Made by a program: the position numbers and the translations under genes. A stretch of 64,000 nucleotides of DNA from Paramagnetospirillum marisnigri. GTDB lineage: Bacteria; Pseudomonadota; Alphaproteobacteria; Rhodospirillales; Magnetospirillaceae. Under the pieces are notes generated by a model, which was given only the letters and a program-made list of their open reading frames with translations, did no database searches and was not told the origin of the DNA. Location of the stretch: assembly GCF_001650715.1 (NCBI RefSeq), contig NZ_LWQT01000038.1, positions 1 to 64,000 of the forward strand, given 5' to 3'. Numbering within the stretch: the stretch's first letter is position 1; every line of letters starts with the position of its first letter. Below are positions 9,047 through 18,204 of this stretch, piece by piece.

Positions 9047-9685
9047 ATGGCACGTACTCCTTCCACTAGTGACCGGCCCGAACGGGGCCGCGGCGGCGAG
9101 CGCGGAGAGCGCAGTGATCGCGGCCGTGGTCGCAACGCCGAGCAGACTCCCCGCGAGCGCGAGGAATCCGAGTTCGTCGACAAGCTGGTCCACATCAACC
9201 GCGTCGCCAAGGTGGTGAAGGGTGGCCGTCGGTTCGCCTTCGCCGCCCTGGTCGTGGTCGGTGACGCCAAGGGCCGCGTCGGCTACGGATCGGGCAAGGC
9301 CCGTGAAGTTCCGGAAGCCATCCGCAAGGCCACCGAACAGGCCAAGCGCAACATGGTGAAGATCGCCCTTCGCGAGGGTCGCACCCTGCATCACGACGCT
9401 TTCGGCCGCTTCGGCGCCGGTCGCGTGGTTCTGCGGGCGGCTCCCGCCGGTACCGGCATCATCGCGGGCGGCCCCATGCGCGCCGTCTTCGAAACCATGG
9501 GCGTGCAGGACGTCGTGGCCAAGTGCCTCGGCACCTCCAACCCGCACAACATGATCAAGGCGACCTTCGCCGCTCTGGTCAACCTGGCGTCTCCGCGCTC
9601 GGTTGCCGCCAAGCGGGGCAAGAAGGTCGGCGAGATCATCGGCCGTCGTGACGGAGCCGCCGCCGCGGCTGCCGCCGGCGCTTGA
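9047..9685 (+). CDS. rpsE: 30S ribosomal protein S5 with low-complexity ends
   Basis: The 212-residue protein has the S5 dsRNA-binding-like domain ([19 protein letters not shown]) and C-terminal domain ([18 protein letters not shown]). S5 helps set translational accuracy and line the mRNA entry. It is longer than E. coli S5 (167). About 40 residues of Arg/Gly/Glu-rich sequence precede the core and an alanine-rich tail follows; such extensions occur in alphaproteobacterial S5 proteins. A GAGGAGG site at its end serves rpmD. Confidence 0.98.
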   Translation: MARTPSTSDRPERGRGGERGERSDRGRGRNAEQTPREREESEFVDKLVHINRVAKVVKGGRRFAFAALVVVGDAKGRVGYGSGKAREVPEAIRKATEQAKRNMVKIALREGRTLHHDAFGRFGAGRVVLRAAPAGTGIIAGGPMRAVFETMGVQDVVAKCLGTSNPHNMIKATFAALVNLASPRSVAAKRGKKVGEIIGRRDGAAAAAAAGA

Positions 9686-9699
9686 GGAGGGTTCCAGCA

Positions 9700-9903
9700 A
9701 TGGCCGCCAAGAAGACCACCGCCGAAAAGTCCACCGTCACGGTGACCCAGATCGGCAGCCCCATCGGCCGTCCGGCCGACCAGCGCGCCACCCTGGTGGG
9801 GCTGGGGCTGAACAAGCTGCATCGTTCCCGTACCCTGGAGGATACTCCGGCCGTGCGTGGCATGATCGCCAAGGTCGCCCATCTGGTGAAGGTGGAAGGC
9901 TAG
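9700..9903 (+). CDS. rpmD: 50S ribosomal protein L30
   Basis: This 67-residue protein contains [20 protein letters not shown] and ends with [12 protein letters not shown], the L30 pattern. The ATG at 9700 was chosen over an in-frame upstream start at 9682 because GAGGAGG precedes it at proper distance and the upstream start lies inside rpsE. About 15 residues at the N-terminus are extra relative to short L30 forms. It lies between rpsE and rplO. Confidence 0.97.
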   Translation: MAAKKTTAEKSTVTVTQIGSPIGRPADQRATLVGLGLNKLHRSRTLEDTPAVRGMIAKVAHLVKVEG

Positions 9904-9964
9904 GATTTCCGCCCGGCCGGGAGCCCCGTGCTTCCGGCCGTCCGGATTTTGAGGACGAAAAGAC

Positions 9965-10450
9965 ATGAAGCTCAACGAACTTCGCGACAACGACGGCGCC
10001 CGCTACAAGGCCAAGCGCGTCGGCCGCGGCATCGGCTCCGGCAAGGGCAAGACCTCCGGTTCCGGCGTCAAGGGCCAGAGCTCGCGCACCGGCGTGGCCA
10101 TCAACGGCTTCGAAGGCGGCCAGATGCCCATCTACCGCCGTCTGCCCAAGCGCGGCTTCCACGTGCCCTTCCCCAAGGAGTTCTCCGAGATCAATCTCGG
10201 TCGTCTCCAGAAGGCCATCGACGAGAAGCGCATCGACGCCTCCAAGCCGATCAACGCCGAACTGCTGCAGGCCGCTGGCCTGATCGGCAAGATCTATGAC
10301 GGCGTGCGTCTGCTGGCCCGTGGCGAGCTGTCGGCCAAGATCACCATCGAGGTGGCGGGTGCGTCCGCCGCCGCCGTGGCCGCGGTCGAGAAGGCCGGTG
10401 GCTCGGTGACGGTGATCCAGCCCAAGGCCGCCCCGGCCGCCGAGGGCTGA
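9965..10450 (+). CDS. rplO: 50S ribosomal protein L15
   Basis: A 161-residue L15 starting [20 protein letters not shown] with the glycine-rich segment [20 protein letters not shown] and the [16 protein letters not shown] motif. L15 joins large-subunit assembly late. Its last residues are Ala-rich. A 61-base spacer precedes it and a 12-bp hairpin lies between it and secY. Confidence 0.98.
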   Translation: MKLNELRDNDGARYKAKRVGRGIGSGKGKTSGSGVKGQSSRTGVAINGFEGGQMPIYRRLPKRGFHVPFPKEFSEINLGRLQKAIDEKRIDASKPINAELLQAAGLIGKIYDGVRLLARGELSAKITIEVAGASAAAVAAVEKAGGSVTVIQPKAAPAAEG

Positions 10451-10500
10451 GACCCTTCCGGCTCCCTTCGGGGGACCGCAGGCGTCGAAGCATGAAGAGA

Positions 10501-10531
10501 AAATGACCCGGACACTTGATCCGGGTCATTT
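10501..10531. terminator. Perfect 12-bp hairpin between rplO and secY
   Basis: AAATGACCCGGA pairs perfectly with TCCGGGTCATTT around a 7-base loop. The stem's own end gives three T residues, but no longer T-run follows, so it may be a partial terminator that lowers secY expression relative to the ribosomal genes, or an mRNA processing or stability site. Confidence 0.55.
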
Positions 10532-10618
10532 GATCAGGTCAGGACCTGTGGCGTGGTTGCGCTTCGCCCCATGGGGTGGTAGTCCTCCGCAAGCCGCCAC
10601 TGAAACCCGGAGTAAGGC

Positions 10619-11962
10619 ATGGCCTCCGCTGCCGAGCAGCTCGCCTCGAACATGAACTTTGGCGTCCTCGCCAAGGCGACTGAACTCAAGAAGCGACTTT
10701 GGTTCACCCTTGGGGCGCTGGTGATCTATCGCCTGGGCACCTGGATTCCGCTGCCTGGCGTCGATCCCCAGGTGCTGGGCGACCTGTTCAAGCAAAGCGG
10801 TGGCGGCATGCTCGGCATGTTCGACATGCTGGCTGGCGGCGCGCTGGGTCGCATGACCATCTTCGCGCTCAACATCATGCCCTATATCTCGGCCTCCATT
10901 ATCCTCCAGCTGATGACCTCGGTCATTCCCTCGCTGGAAGCGGTGAAGAAGGAAGGCGAGTCCGGGCGCAAGAAGATCAATCAGTACACCCGCTATCTGA
11001 CGGTGTGTATCGCCATCCTGCAGGCCTACGGCATCGCCGTGGGGCTGGAAAGCATGACCAGTTCACGCGGCGGCGCCGTGATGATGGAAAACCACATGCT
11101 GTTCCGCTTCACCGCCGTGGTGACCCTGACCGGTGGTACCCTGTTCCTGATGTGGTTGGGCGAGCAGATCACGGCGCGCGGCATTGGCCAGGGCACATCC
11201 TTGATCATCATGGCGGGTATCGTCGCCGAACTGCCCTCGGCCATCAAGAATACGCTGGAACTGGGTCGTACCGGCGCGCTGCCCTATTTCATCATCCTCG
11301 GCATCATCATCATGTCGGTGGTGGTGATCGGCTGCATCGTGTATCTGGAACGCGCCCAGCGCCGTATCATCGTCCAGTACCCCAAGCGCCAGGTCGGCAA
11401 CAAGATGTTCGGCGGCGAATCGTCGCATCTGCCCCTGAAGGTCAACACCTCGGGTGTGATCCCGCCGATCTTCGCCAGCTCGATCCTGCTGATGCCGGTG
11501 ACCATCGCCCAGTTCGCCTCGGCCGGTGGGCCGGAATGGCTGGCGGGCTTTGCCGCCATCATGGGCCGTGGCCAGCCGCTCTACATCGCACTGTATCTGG
11601 CACTGATCGTGTTCTTCGCCTTCTTCTATACGGCTGTGGTGTTCAATCCGGTGGATACCGCCGAGAACCTGAAGAAGTATGGCGGCTTCATTCCCGGCAT
11701 CCGTCCCGGCAAGAATACCGCGGATTATCTGGACTATGTCCTGACCCGCCTGACCGTGGTCGGTGCCGCCTATCTGTCGGTTCTGTCGGTGCTGCCGGAA
11801 ATCCTGATTTCCAAGTGGTCGGTGCCGTTCTATTTCGGCGGTACCAGCCTGCTGATCGTGGTGACCGTCACCATGGATACGGTGTCGCAGATCCAGTCGC
11901 ATCTCCTGGCGCATCAATACGAGGGGCTCATCAAGAAGTCCCGGCTCAGGGGACGGCGTTAA
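10619..11962 (+). CDS. secY: Preprotein translocase subunit SecY
   Basis: The 447-residue protein is the channel of the Sec translocon in the inner membrane, with ten hydrophobic segments. Family marks include GTWIPLPGV near residue 45, the plug region after it, NIMPYISASIILQLM, RGIGQGTSLII and FIPGIRPGKNT. It forms SecYEG with partners encoded elsewhere and exports unfolded proteins by SecA or inserts membrane proteins by SRP. It sits between rplO and adk, the standard spc operon end. Confidence 0.98.
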   Translation: MASAAEQLASNMNFGVLAKATELKKRLWFTLGALVIYRLGTWIPLPGVDPQVLGDLFKQSGGGMLGMFDMLAGGALGRMTIFALNIMPYISASIILQLMTSVIPSLEAVKKEGESGRKKINQYTRYLTVCIAILQAYGIAVGLESMTSSRGGAVMMENHMLFRFTAVVTLTGGTLFLMWLGEQITARGIGQGTSLIIMAGIVAELPSAIKNTLELGRTGALPYFIILGIIIMSVVVIGCIVYLERAQRRIIVQYPKRQVGNKMFGGESSHLPLKVNTSGVIPPIFASSILLMPVTIAQFASAGGPEWLAGFAAIMGRGQPLYIALYLALIVFFAFFYTAVVFNPVDTAENLKKYGGFIPGIRPGKNTADYLDYVLTRLTVVGAAYLSVLSVLPEILISKWSVPFYFGGTSLLIVVTVTMDTVSQIQSHLLAHQYEGLIKKSRLRGRR

Positions 11963-11989
11963 AGACAAGGCAATAAAAGGGGAAGTCCG

Positions 11990-12643
11990 ATGAATCTCGT
12001 TCTGTTGGGGCCGCCTGGCGGCGGCAAGGGAACCCAGGCCAAGCGTCTTCAGGACAAGTATGGTCTGGTCCAGTTGTCTACCGGTGACATGTTGCGCGCC
12101 GCCGTGGCTTCCGGCTCCGAGGTGGGCAAGAAGGCCAAGGCCGTGATGGATGCCGGACAGCTGGTCTCCGACGAGATCGTCATCGCCATCATCGACGAGC
12201 GCCTGGACCAGCCCGATGTGGCCAAGGGCGCCATCTTCGACGGCTTCCCCCGCACCGTGGCCCAGGCCGAGGCGCTGGACGCCATGATGACCCGCAAGGG
12301 CAAGAAGCTGGATTTCGCCATCGAGATCCGGGTTCCGGACGCCTATATCGTCGAGCGCATCACCGGCCGCTATACCTGCGGCAAGTGTGGCGCCGGCTAT
12401 CACGAAAAGTTCCAGCAGCCCAAGCTCGCCGGTAAGTGCGACGCCTGCGGCGGCACCGAATTCGTCCGTCGTCCCGACGACAACGCCGAAACCGTCAACA
12501 AGCGGCTCGAGGCCTATCACGCCCAGACCGCTCCCCTGCTGCCTTACTACGAGGCCAAGGGCGCCTTCAAGGTGGTGGACGGGACCATGGACATCGCCGA
12601 CGTCACCCGCGAACTCGAGAAAATCCTCGATTCGGTCCGCTGA
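11990..12643 (+). CDS. adk: Adenylate kinase with zinc-type LID
   Basis: A 217-residue kinase that converts ATP and AMP to two ADP in the cytoplasm. The P-loop is GPPGGGKGT (residues 7-15) and the AMP-binding part holds STGDMLRAAV and DGFPRTVAQAE. The LID carries four cysteines in two CxxC pairs (CGKCGAGY and CDACGG), the zinc-binding LID version. The secY-adk order is frequent in alphaproteobacteria. Confidence 0.98.
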   Translation: MNLVLLGPPGGGKGTQAKRLQDKYGLVQLSTGDMLRAAVASGSEVGKKAKAVMDAGQLVSDEIVIAIIDERLDQPDVAKGAIFDGFPRTVAQAEALDAMMTRKGKKLDFAIEIRVPDAYIVERITGRYTCGKCGAGYHEKFQQPKLAGKCDACGGTEFVRRPDDNAETVNKRLEAYHAQTAPLLPYYEAKGAFKVVDGTMDIADVTRELEKILDSVR

Positions 12644-12675
12644 CACGGTGTTGTAAGAAAGGTAGGGTGAAACGG

Positions 12676-12703
12676 TTGACTCTCGACCGAATCACCCTAT
12701 AAT
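12676..12703 (+). promoter_or_regulatory. Strong sigma-70-type promoter before rpsM
   Basis: TTGACT (12676-12681) and a perfect TATAAT (12698-12703) are 16 bases apart, 33 bases after the adk stop and about 105 bases before the rpsM start. It would drive rpsM-rpsK-rpoA-rplQ independently of the upstream operon. Confidence 0.75.
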
Positions 12704-12812
12704 CCCGCACCTTCGGTTTCCCCGGTCAAGGGAGAGGCCTGGAGTGGTGTTTTTTGCTAACGGCTCCGGGCGCTTCCGGGCGCGGACTTTTTTGGTGAAG
12801 GAGTAACCAGCT

Positions 12813-13190
12813 TTGGCTCGTATCGCTGGCGTCAATATTCCGACGAACAAGCGCGTGATGATCGCGCTGACCTATATCCACGGCATCGGCCGGGCGAAGG
12901 CTGCCGAAATCACCGGCAAGCTGGGCATTCCCGCCGAGCGTCGCGTCAATCAGTTGACCGACGACGAAGTGTTGAAGATTCGCGAAATGATCGACCGTGA
13001 CTATCAGGTCGAGGGTGATCTGCGCCGCTCCGTCGCCATGAACATCAAGCGTCTGATGGATCTGGGCTGCTATCGCGGTCTGCGCCATCGTCGCGGCCTG
13101 CCGGTGCGCGGCCAGCGGACCCACACCAATGCCCGTACCCGCAAGGGTCCGGCGAAGCCGATTGCCGGCAAGAAGAAAGTTACCAAGTAA
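12813..13190 (+). CDS. rpsM: 30S ribosomal protein S13 (TTG start)
   Basis: The 125-residue protein has [30 protein letters not shown] and the C-terminal [19 protein letters not shown] of S13, which contacts S19 and the large subunit L5 in the head bridges. The start is TTG at 12813, preceded by GAAGGAGTAACC. The next in-frame ATG would remove conserved residues, so TTG is the real start, unusual for a highly expressed gene. Confidence 0.97.
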   Translation: MARIAGVNIPTNKRVMIALTYIHGIGRAKAAEITGKLGIPAERRVNQLTDDEVLKIREMIDRDYQVEGDLRRSVAMNIKRLMDLGCYRGLRHRRGLPVRGQRTHTNARTRKGPAKPIAGKKKVTK

Positions 13191-13202
13191 GGAACACCTC
13201 AG

Positions 13203-13598
13203 ATGGCTAAGCCTGCTGCTGCCGCGCGTCCTCGTCGCCGCGAGCGCAAGAACATCACCTCGGGCGTGGCGCATGTGAATGCCACGTTCAACAACACCAT
13301 GATCACCATCACCGATGCCCAGGGCAATACCATCTCCTGGTCGTCGGCGGGCATGCAGGGCTTCAAGGGCTCGCGCAAGTCGACCCCCTATGCCGCCCAG
13401 GTGGCGGCCGAGGATGCCGGGCGCAAGGCGTCCGAGCACGGCATGCGGACCCTGGAGGTCGAGGTGAAGGGGCCCGGCGCCGGTCGTGAGTCGGCGCTGC
13501 GCGCGCTGCAGGCCGTCGGGTTCCAGATCACGTCCATCCGCGACGTCACGCCGATCCCGCACAACGGGTGTCGGCCGCGCAAGCGTCGTCGGGTCTGA
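13203..13598 (+). CDS. rpsK: 30S ribosomal protein S11
   Basis: A 131-residue S11 with [19 protein letters not shown] and the terminal run [20 protein letters not shown], both near-universal. S11 shapes the platform that holds the mRNA-anti-Shine-Dalgarno helix. In this group rpsD does not lie between rpsK and rpoA, unlike E. coli. Confidence 0.98.
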   Translation: MAKPAAAARPRRRERKNITSGVAHVNATFNNTMITITDAQGNTISWSSAGMQGFKGSRKSTPYAAQVAAEDAGRKASEHGMRTLEVEVKGPGAGRESALRALQAVGFQITSIRDVTPIPHNGCRPRKRRRV

Positions 13599-13620
13599 TC
13601 CCTTTTCGTGGGATACGGGT

Positions 13621-13671
13621 CGGCCGCCGGCCTCCTCGATCAAGGGGAGGTTCGGCGGCACGGCCGTTTCT
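13621..13671 (+). promoter_or_regulatory. Imperfect hairpin between rpsK and rpoA
   Basis: CGGCCG, CCG and CCTCC segments pair with GGAGG, CGG and CGGCCG on the 3' side around GATCAAG, giving a long interrupted stem in the 108-base spacer. It could affect rpoA translation or RNA stability. There is no T-run, so it is not a convincing terminator. Confidence 0.4.
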
Positions 13672-13706
13672 CCAATGTCATTCGTTCCTAGCATGAGGTC
13701 ACACCC

Positions 13707-14723
13707 GTGATTCAGAAGAACTGGCAGGAACTGATTAAGCCCAGCAAGCTCAATGTCGAGCCCGGGGCCGATCCGCAGCGCATTGCCACCGCTGTCGCCG
13801 AACCGCTGGAGCGCGGCTTCGGCATGACCCTCGGCAATTCCCTCCGTCGGGTTCTGCTGTCCTCGCTTCAGGGGGCGGCGGTCACCGCCATCCAGATCGA
13901 GGGTGTGCTGCATGAATTCTCCTCCATCCCGGGCGTGCGGGAAGATGTCACCGACATCATCCTGAACATCAAGACCCTGGGCCTGCGCATGCATGGCGAG
14001 GGCCCGAAGCGCATGCAGCTTCGCGCCATCGGTCCCGGCGAAGTCACCGCCGGCCTGATCGAGGTCGGTCACGACATCGAGATCATGGACCCCGACCTGG
14101 TGCTGTGCACCCTGGACGAGGGCGCCAAGCTGAACATCGAGTTCACGGTGGAAACCGGCAAGGGCTATGTGCCCGCGTCGCAGAACCGCCCCGAGGATTC
14201 GCCCATCGGCCTGATCCCCATCGACGCCATCTTCTCGCCGGTCCGCAAGGTCGCGTACAAGGTCGAGAACACCCGCGTCGGCCAGGTCACCGACTACGAC
14301 AAGCTGTCCATGTCCATCGAGACCAATGGCGCCGTCACCCCCGACGATGCCCTGGCCTTGGCGGCGCGCATCCTGCAGGACCAGTTGCAGCTGTTCATCA
14401 ACTTCGAGGAACCGACCAGCGTGGTCGAGGAAGAGAAGAAGGATGAACTGCCCTTCAACAAGAACCTGCTGCGCAAGGTGGACGAGCTGGAACTGTCGGT
14501 CCGTTCGGCCAACTGCCTGAAGAACGACAACATCATCTATATCGGCGATCTGGTCCAGAAGACCGAGGCCGAGATGCTCCGCACTCCCAATTTCGGCCGC
14601 AAGTCGCTGAACGAGATCAAGGAAGTGTTGGCGCAGATGGGGCTCCATCTCGGCATGGAAATCCCCAACTGGCCGCCGGAGAACATCGAGGAACTGGCCA
14701 AGAAGCTCGAAGAGCCCTACTGA
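13707..14723 (+). CDS. rpoA: RNA polymerase alpha subunit (GTG start)
   Basis: The 338-residue protein has the alpha N-terminal dimer domain ([20 protein letters not shown] near residues 36-55), a linker around residue 240, and the C-terminal domain with [13 protein letters not shown] and [17 protein letters not shown], the HhH region that contacts UP elements and activators. The start is GTG at 13707, with GAGGT upstream at a loose distance. Length is typical for alphaproteobacteria. It lies between rpsK and rplQ. Confidence 0.98.
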   Translation: MIQKNWQELIKPSKLNVEPGADPQRIATAVAEPLERGFGMTLGNSLRRVLLSSLQGAAVTAIQIEGVLHEFSSIPGVREDVTDIILNIKTLGLRMHGEGPKRMQLRAIGPGEVTAGLIEVGHDIEIMDPDLVLCTLDEGAKLNIEFTVETGKGYVPASQNRPEDSPIGLIPIDAIFSPVRKVAYKVENTRVGQVTDYDKLSMSIETNGAVTPDDALALAARILQDQLQLFINFEEPTSVVEEEKKDELPFNKNLLRKVDELELSVRSANCLKNDNIIYIGDLVQKTEAEMLRTPNFGRKSLNEIKEVLAQMGLHLGMEIPNWPPENIEELAKKLEEPY

Positions 14724-14743
14724 GCCGTTTCAAGCCAAGACCC

Positions 14744-14766
14744 ACCCCCGGATAAGATCCGGGGGT
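14744..14766. repeat. REP-like palindrome (second copy)
   Basis: ACCCCCGGA and TCCGGGGGT flank a TAAGA loop and are followed by GACGG, matching the geometry of the element at 162-184. It lies in the 171-base gap between rpoA and rplQ, which also contains a weaker hairpin (ATCCGC at 14804, GCGGAT at 14833). Confidence 0.6.
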
Positions 14767-14894
14767 GACGGTTTGGGAAAGTTGTTTCGGACCATTCCGG
14801 TCCATCCGCGCCGTTCTCCCTCATTCAGGGTGGCGGATGCGGCAGCGCCATCGGTCCCGCGCCGCGCGGGCCAAGCGACGAGGAGAGTATCGAA

Positions 14895-15314
14895 ATGCGT
14901 CATGGTATGTCCGGCCGCAAGCTGAACCGCGACAAGTCCGCCCGTAAGGCCCTGTTCGTCAGCCTGGCCAATGCGCTGCTGAAGCATGAGCAGATCAAGA
15001 CCACCCTGCCCAAGGCCAAGGACCTGCGTCCCATCGCCGAGAAGTTGATCACCCTGGGCAAGCGCGGCGACCTGCACGCCCGTCGCCAGGCTTTCGCTTT
15101 CCTGCGCGACGACAAGGTGGTGGCCAAGCTGTTCGCCGTCATCGGCCCGCGCTACCAGGCCCGCAATGGCGGCTATTGCCGCGTGCTGAAGGCCGGTTTC
15201 CGTTACGGCGACTGCGCCCCCATGGCTTTCATCGAGCTGGTCGATCGCGACGTCGCCGCGAAGGGTCTGGATTCCGGCCCCACCGCCGAGAAGACCGCTG
15301 ACTCCGACGAATAA
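14895..15314 (+). CDS. rplQ: 50S ribosomal protein L17
   Basis: This 139-residue protein starts [20 protein letters not shown] and has [20 protein letters not shown], typical of L17, which sits near the tunnel exit. The C-terminal 15 residues are a variable acidic tail. It closes the alpha operon and is followed by a clear terminator. Confidence 0.98.
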   Translation: MRHGMSGRKLNRDKSARKALFVSLANALLKHEQIKTTLPKAKDLRPIAEKLITLGKRGDLHARRQAFAFLRDDKVVAKLFAVIGPRYQARNGGYCRVLKAGFRYGDCAPMAFIELVDRDVAAKGLDSGPTAEKTADSDE

Positions 15315-15336
15315 GCCGGTTTGGATTTCAGACGAG

Positions 15337-15365
15337 AAGGGCCGCCCCAAGGGCGGCCCTTTTTC
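15337..15365 (+). terminator. Intrinsic terminator of the ribosomal run
   Basis: AAGGGCCGCCC pairs with GGGCGGCCCTT (11 bp) around a CAA loop, followed directly by TTTTC. It closes the plus-strand ribosomal gene run after rplQ. Confidence 0.9.
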
Positions 15366-15380
15366 GTTGTCACGCCCGGT

Positions 15381-15680
15381 TCAGGCGGTGATGTCCAGCG
15401 TGGAGCCGCGTGACGACTGATTGGCTTGCTCCCCGGTGCTGCCATAGGTCTGTTGCACCAGCTTCCGTCCGGCCTCCAGGCTCTTGCCCAGCGCCTTGGC
15501 CAAGACCAAGCCGCTTTCATCGATATATGGCGTGGGTTTGCCCACCGCCCGGGCAATTGCTCCGGTTTCCGGAGGCGAAGTTCCACCGACGCGCCGGGAA
15601 TAGGCGACGGGATCGGTGTATCCAGACGGGATCGGTTCGATGGTCATGGCGGTCCGTGAAGCGGACATCAATTTTGCCAT
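15381..15680 (-). CDS. Small protein of unknown function
   Basis: A 99-residue reading frame beginning MAKLMSASRTAMTIEPIPSG and ending SSRGSTLDITA. It has no signal peptide, membrane segment or motif I can assign. It starts 225 bases from the divergent gene at 15905, and an AGGG lies five bases before the ATG. It ends just after the rplQ terminator. An alternative start at Met12 lacks any ribosome site. Coding is plausible but rests mainly on the long clean frame. Confidence 0.5.
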   Translation of the reverse strand: MAKLMSASRTAMTIEPIPSGYTDPVAYSRRVGGTSPPETGAIARAVGKPTPYIDESGLVLAKALGKSLEAGRKLVQQTYGSTGEQANQSSRGSTLDITA

Positions 15681-15904
15681 TATGCCCTAAGTCGAGCATG
15701 AATTCACCCCTGGATTGACGACCTCGGCCCGACTTTACCCGGCCTTAACCGATGGTGGACTATGCTGCACCATCCGTGGTCTATGCAGCGCATGGGGCAT
15801 GGTGCTATCATCGTGTAAGAATGTGCGTCGTGTGTTCGGCGCCTCGCAAGGACGAAGCAACAGAATCGGTTGCGTCAGGGAACCATTAGAAAGAGGTTCG
15901 CGTC

Positions 15905-17086
15905 ATGGTCAACATCATTAATCCCAGCGTCTCGGCCGCCATGGGCGCCTCCAGCCTGATGCGCAGCTCGTCCTCCTCGTCATCGAGCAGCTTGTTCGAC
16001 AGTATTTCCGGGACGAGGCAACGCAGTTCCGCCACGGCACTTTTCAACGCATTGGGGGGCGGCAACGGCCAGACCAGCATTGAGACCATTCTGAATAAGC
16101 AGAAGGTGGATAGTGCGCGGAACTCCATGTACTACAACGCCGCTGAACGGATCGGCTATATCCAGGAAGGCAAGCTCGAGCCCACCTCGGATTGGGAAAA
16201 GATCGTCGGCTATGCCATGAACAAGGGCCAGCCCACCGTCGTCTTCATCGACGAGCAGGGGCAGATGCAGGCGCAACTGCAGACCGAGGCCGATCTCAGC
16301 AAATACAATTCCGGCCAGGTCCGCGCCCTGCTCGAGACCATGGTTGCCGTCGACGAAATGGCCCAGAAGATCAAGGCCAACGAAACCAATCAGGAATGGT
16401 TGGACAATCTGGCCGGTGCTGGCACTGACCTGTCCCTGGTTGCCAATTATGTGATTTCACCCCAGACCACGACGCCCAACAACTGGGAACAGCAGGGCGT
16501 GCTGTATCTGAGCAACGGCCAGCCCTTCAAGATTTCCCTTGATGCCGAGGGCAAGCTGCAGGTTACCGATCAGATGTTCGACCCGGGGCTGCTGGACCTG
16601 CCCGACAGCCAGCGCGGTCGCCTGATGGATGCCATCGGCAGCATTACAGCCACCATCCAGGCAGGAACCCAGTCCGAGGAATGGGAACTGGCCGCCGCCA
16701 ATTACGCCGCCGCCAAGACTCCCTATTATCTCGAAATGGATATGAACCAGGTCAGCATGGTGCCTGATACCTATAATGGCGATGGCTCGGTCGCGACCTA
16801 CAGGATGGAACAGGGGAAGATCGTCGCCAAGGAAAGCACGGCAGAGAATATCACGCCGGAATTCCTGAAGACGCCGCCATACACCGATATCGGCGACAGT
16901 ACCGAGCTGCTGAAGCAGGTCGCCGAACTGATCAAGGACAAGAAGCCCTATTTCCTGGATATTGATCCCACCGGCGCGGTGGTGGTCAAGGAAATCAATG
17001 CCCAAAGCCTGATCAAGTACAACACCCCGGTGGAGCGTAAGCTCGACGCCTTGGGGGTTGGTTCGGTGCTGTCGCTGTTCGCGTGA
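15905..17086 (+). CDS. Unrecognised protein with Ser-rich N-terminus and four internal motif repeats
   Basis: The 393-residue product has a serine run (about residues 20-29) and no clear signal peptide or membrane segment. I do not recognise a family. The same short pattern recurs four times: QPTVVFIDEQGQM (109-121), QPFKISLDAEGKL (206-218), TPYYLEMDMNQVS (272-284) and KPYFLDIDPTGAV (347-359), summarised as Pro, alternating hydrophobics, Asp, turn, Gly/Gln, hydrophobic. This suggests repeated strand-turn-strand units. An AAAGAGG ribosome site lies upstream. The gene stands alone between the ribosomal block and the RluA-type gene. Confidence 0.75.
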   Translation: MVNIINPSVSAAMGASSLMRSSSSSSSSSLFDSISGTRQRSSATALFNALGGGNGQTSIETILNKQKVDSARNSMYYNAAERIGYIQEGKLEPTSDWEKIVGYAMNKGQPTVVFIDEQGQMQAQLQTEADLSKYNSGQVRALLETMVAVDEMAQKIKANETNQEWLDNLAGAGTDLSLVANYVISPQTTTPNNWEQQGVLYLSNGQPFKISLDAEGKLQVTDQMFDPGLLDLPDSQRGRLMDAIGSITATIQAGTQSEEWELAAANYAAAKTPYYLEMDMNQVSMVPDTYNGDGSVATYRMEQGKIVAKESTAENITPEFLKTPPYTDIGDSTELLKQVAELIKDKKPYFLDIDPTGAVVVKEINAQSLIKYNTPVERKLDALGVGSVLSLFA

Positions 17087-17131
17087 AGAAAGGGGTGTAC
17101 CGGCGGGCCGCGGGTCTGTAGCTTGCCGGGC

Positions 17132-18127
17132 ATGAGCGACGTTCAGAATCTTACCGTATTGGCCGAGGAGGCCGAACTCCGCCTGGACCGATGGTTCCGG
17201 CGGCACTTTCCCGCCATCGGCCATGGCCTGCTGGAAAAATGGCTGCGAGCAGGTAATGTCCGGGTGGACGGCAAGCGCGCCAAATCCAATCAGCGGCTGG
17301 AGTCTGGCCAAATCATCCGGGTGCCGCCGCTGCCCACATCGCCGCCTCCCGATGCCGCGCCCAAACCGGTGGTGGTGGATGAGAAGACCGCCCGCATGCT
17401 GCATGATGCCGTCCTGTACAAGGACGACGACGTCATCGCCCTGAACAAGCCGCCGGGCCTCGCGGTCCAGGGCGGAACAGGCATGGACGACCACCACTTG
17501 GACGCCATGCTGGACGTGTTGCGCTTCGGTTCGGCGGAACGGCCGAAGCTGGTGCATCGCCTCGACAAGGACACATCGGGCGTGCTGCTGCTGGGCCGGA
17601 CTGCCGCGGCCACCGCCAAGCTGGCCGCCGCCTTCAAGAGCCGGGCGGCGCGCAAATGCTATTGGTCGCTGGTGGTGGGGCTGCCGTCGCACCGCCAAGG
17701 CCGCATCGATGCGCCACTGTCCAAGCTGGGTGGCAAGGGGGCCGAGAAGGTCGCGGTGGACGAGGAGGACGGCAAGCATGCCGTCACCTATTTCCGGGTG
17801 GTGGATAACGCCCTGAAACGGGCCTCGTGGCTGGAGATGGAGCCGCGCACAGGCCGGACCCACCAGTTGCGCGCCCATTGCGTCCTGCTGGGCACCCCGA
17901 TCCTGGGCGATGGCAAATATGGTGGCAAGACGGCCCTGATCGAAGGGACCGGTGTTTCGCGCAAGCTGCACTTGCATGCCCGCGCCGTGCGGCTGCCCCA
18001 TCCCCGTACCGGAAAGCTGTTGGAAGTGATTGCGCCATTGCCGGGGCATATCAAGGCCAGCTTCGATTTCTTCGGCTTTTCCGAGGGTGATGCCGGGCGT
18101 CCGTTCGAGGCCTTCGAGGAAGAGTGA
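17132..18127 (+). CDS. rluC: RluA-family 23S rRNA pseudouridine synthase (RluC-like)
   Basis: The 331-residue protein has an N-terminal S4 RNA-binding domain (RLDRWFRRHFPAIGHGLLEK to about residue 60) and a catalytic domain with HRLDKDTSGVLLLGR. Asp145 in that motif is the nucleophile that makes pseudouridine in rRNA. RTGRTHQLRAH follows as the second family signature. The ATG at 17132 was preferred to a TTG three codons upstream. The order RluA-type, HAD phosphatase, ATP12 is common in alphaproteobacteria. Exact target uridines are inferred only from similarity to RluC. Confidence 0.9.
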   Translation: MSDVQNLTVLAEEAELRLDRWFRRHFPAIGHGLLEKWLRAGNVRVDGKRAKSNQRLESGQIIRVPPLPTSPPPDAAPKPVVVDEKTARMLHDAVLYKDDDVIALNKPPGLAVQGGTGMDDHHLDAMLDVLRFGSAERPKLVHRLDKDTSGVLLLGRTAAATAKLAAAFKSRAARKCYWSLVVGLPSHRQGRIDAPLSKLGGKGAEKVAVDEEDGKHAVTYFRVVDNALKRASWLEMEPRTGRTHQLRAHCVLLGTPILGDGKYGGKTALIEGTGVSRKLHLHARAVRLPHPRTGKLLEVIAPLPGHIKASFDFFGFSEGDAGRPFEAFEEE

Positions 18128-18204
18128 CATCCGCCGGGTATCGACCCGGTTGGTTGATAGGCGCCTATGCTGTATCCTGACCAAAGACAGCCAATCGGAG
18201 CCCC

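Noticed and set aside
12726-14648. 640-codon minus-strand frame across rpsM-rpsK-rpoA
   Set aside because: It opposes three certain genes and has shadow-like composition.
16457-18184. Long minus-strand frame (575 codons) across the repeat protein and RluA-type gene
   Set aside because: Its composition is that of a GC-rich antisense shadow (Arg, His, Gln, Gly-rich), while the plus strand carries the pseudouridine synthase motifs.
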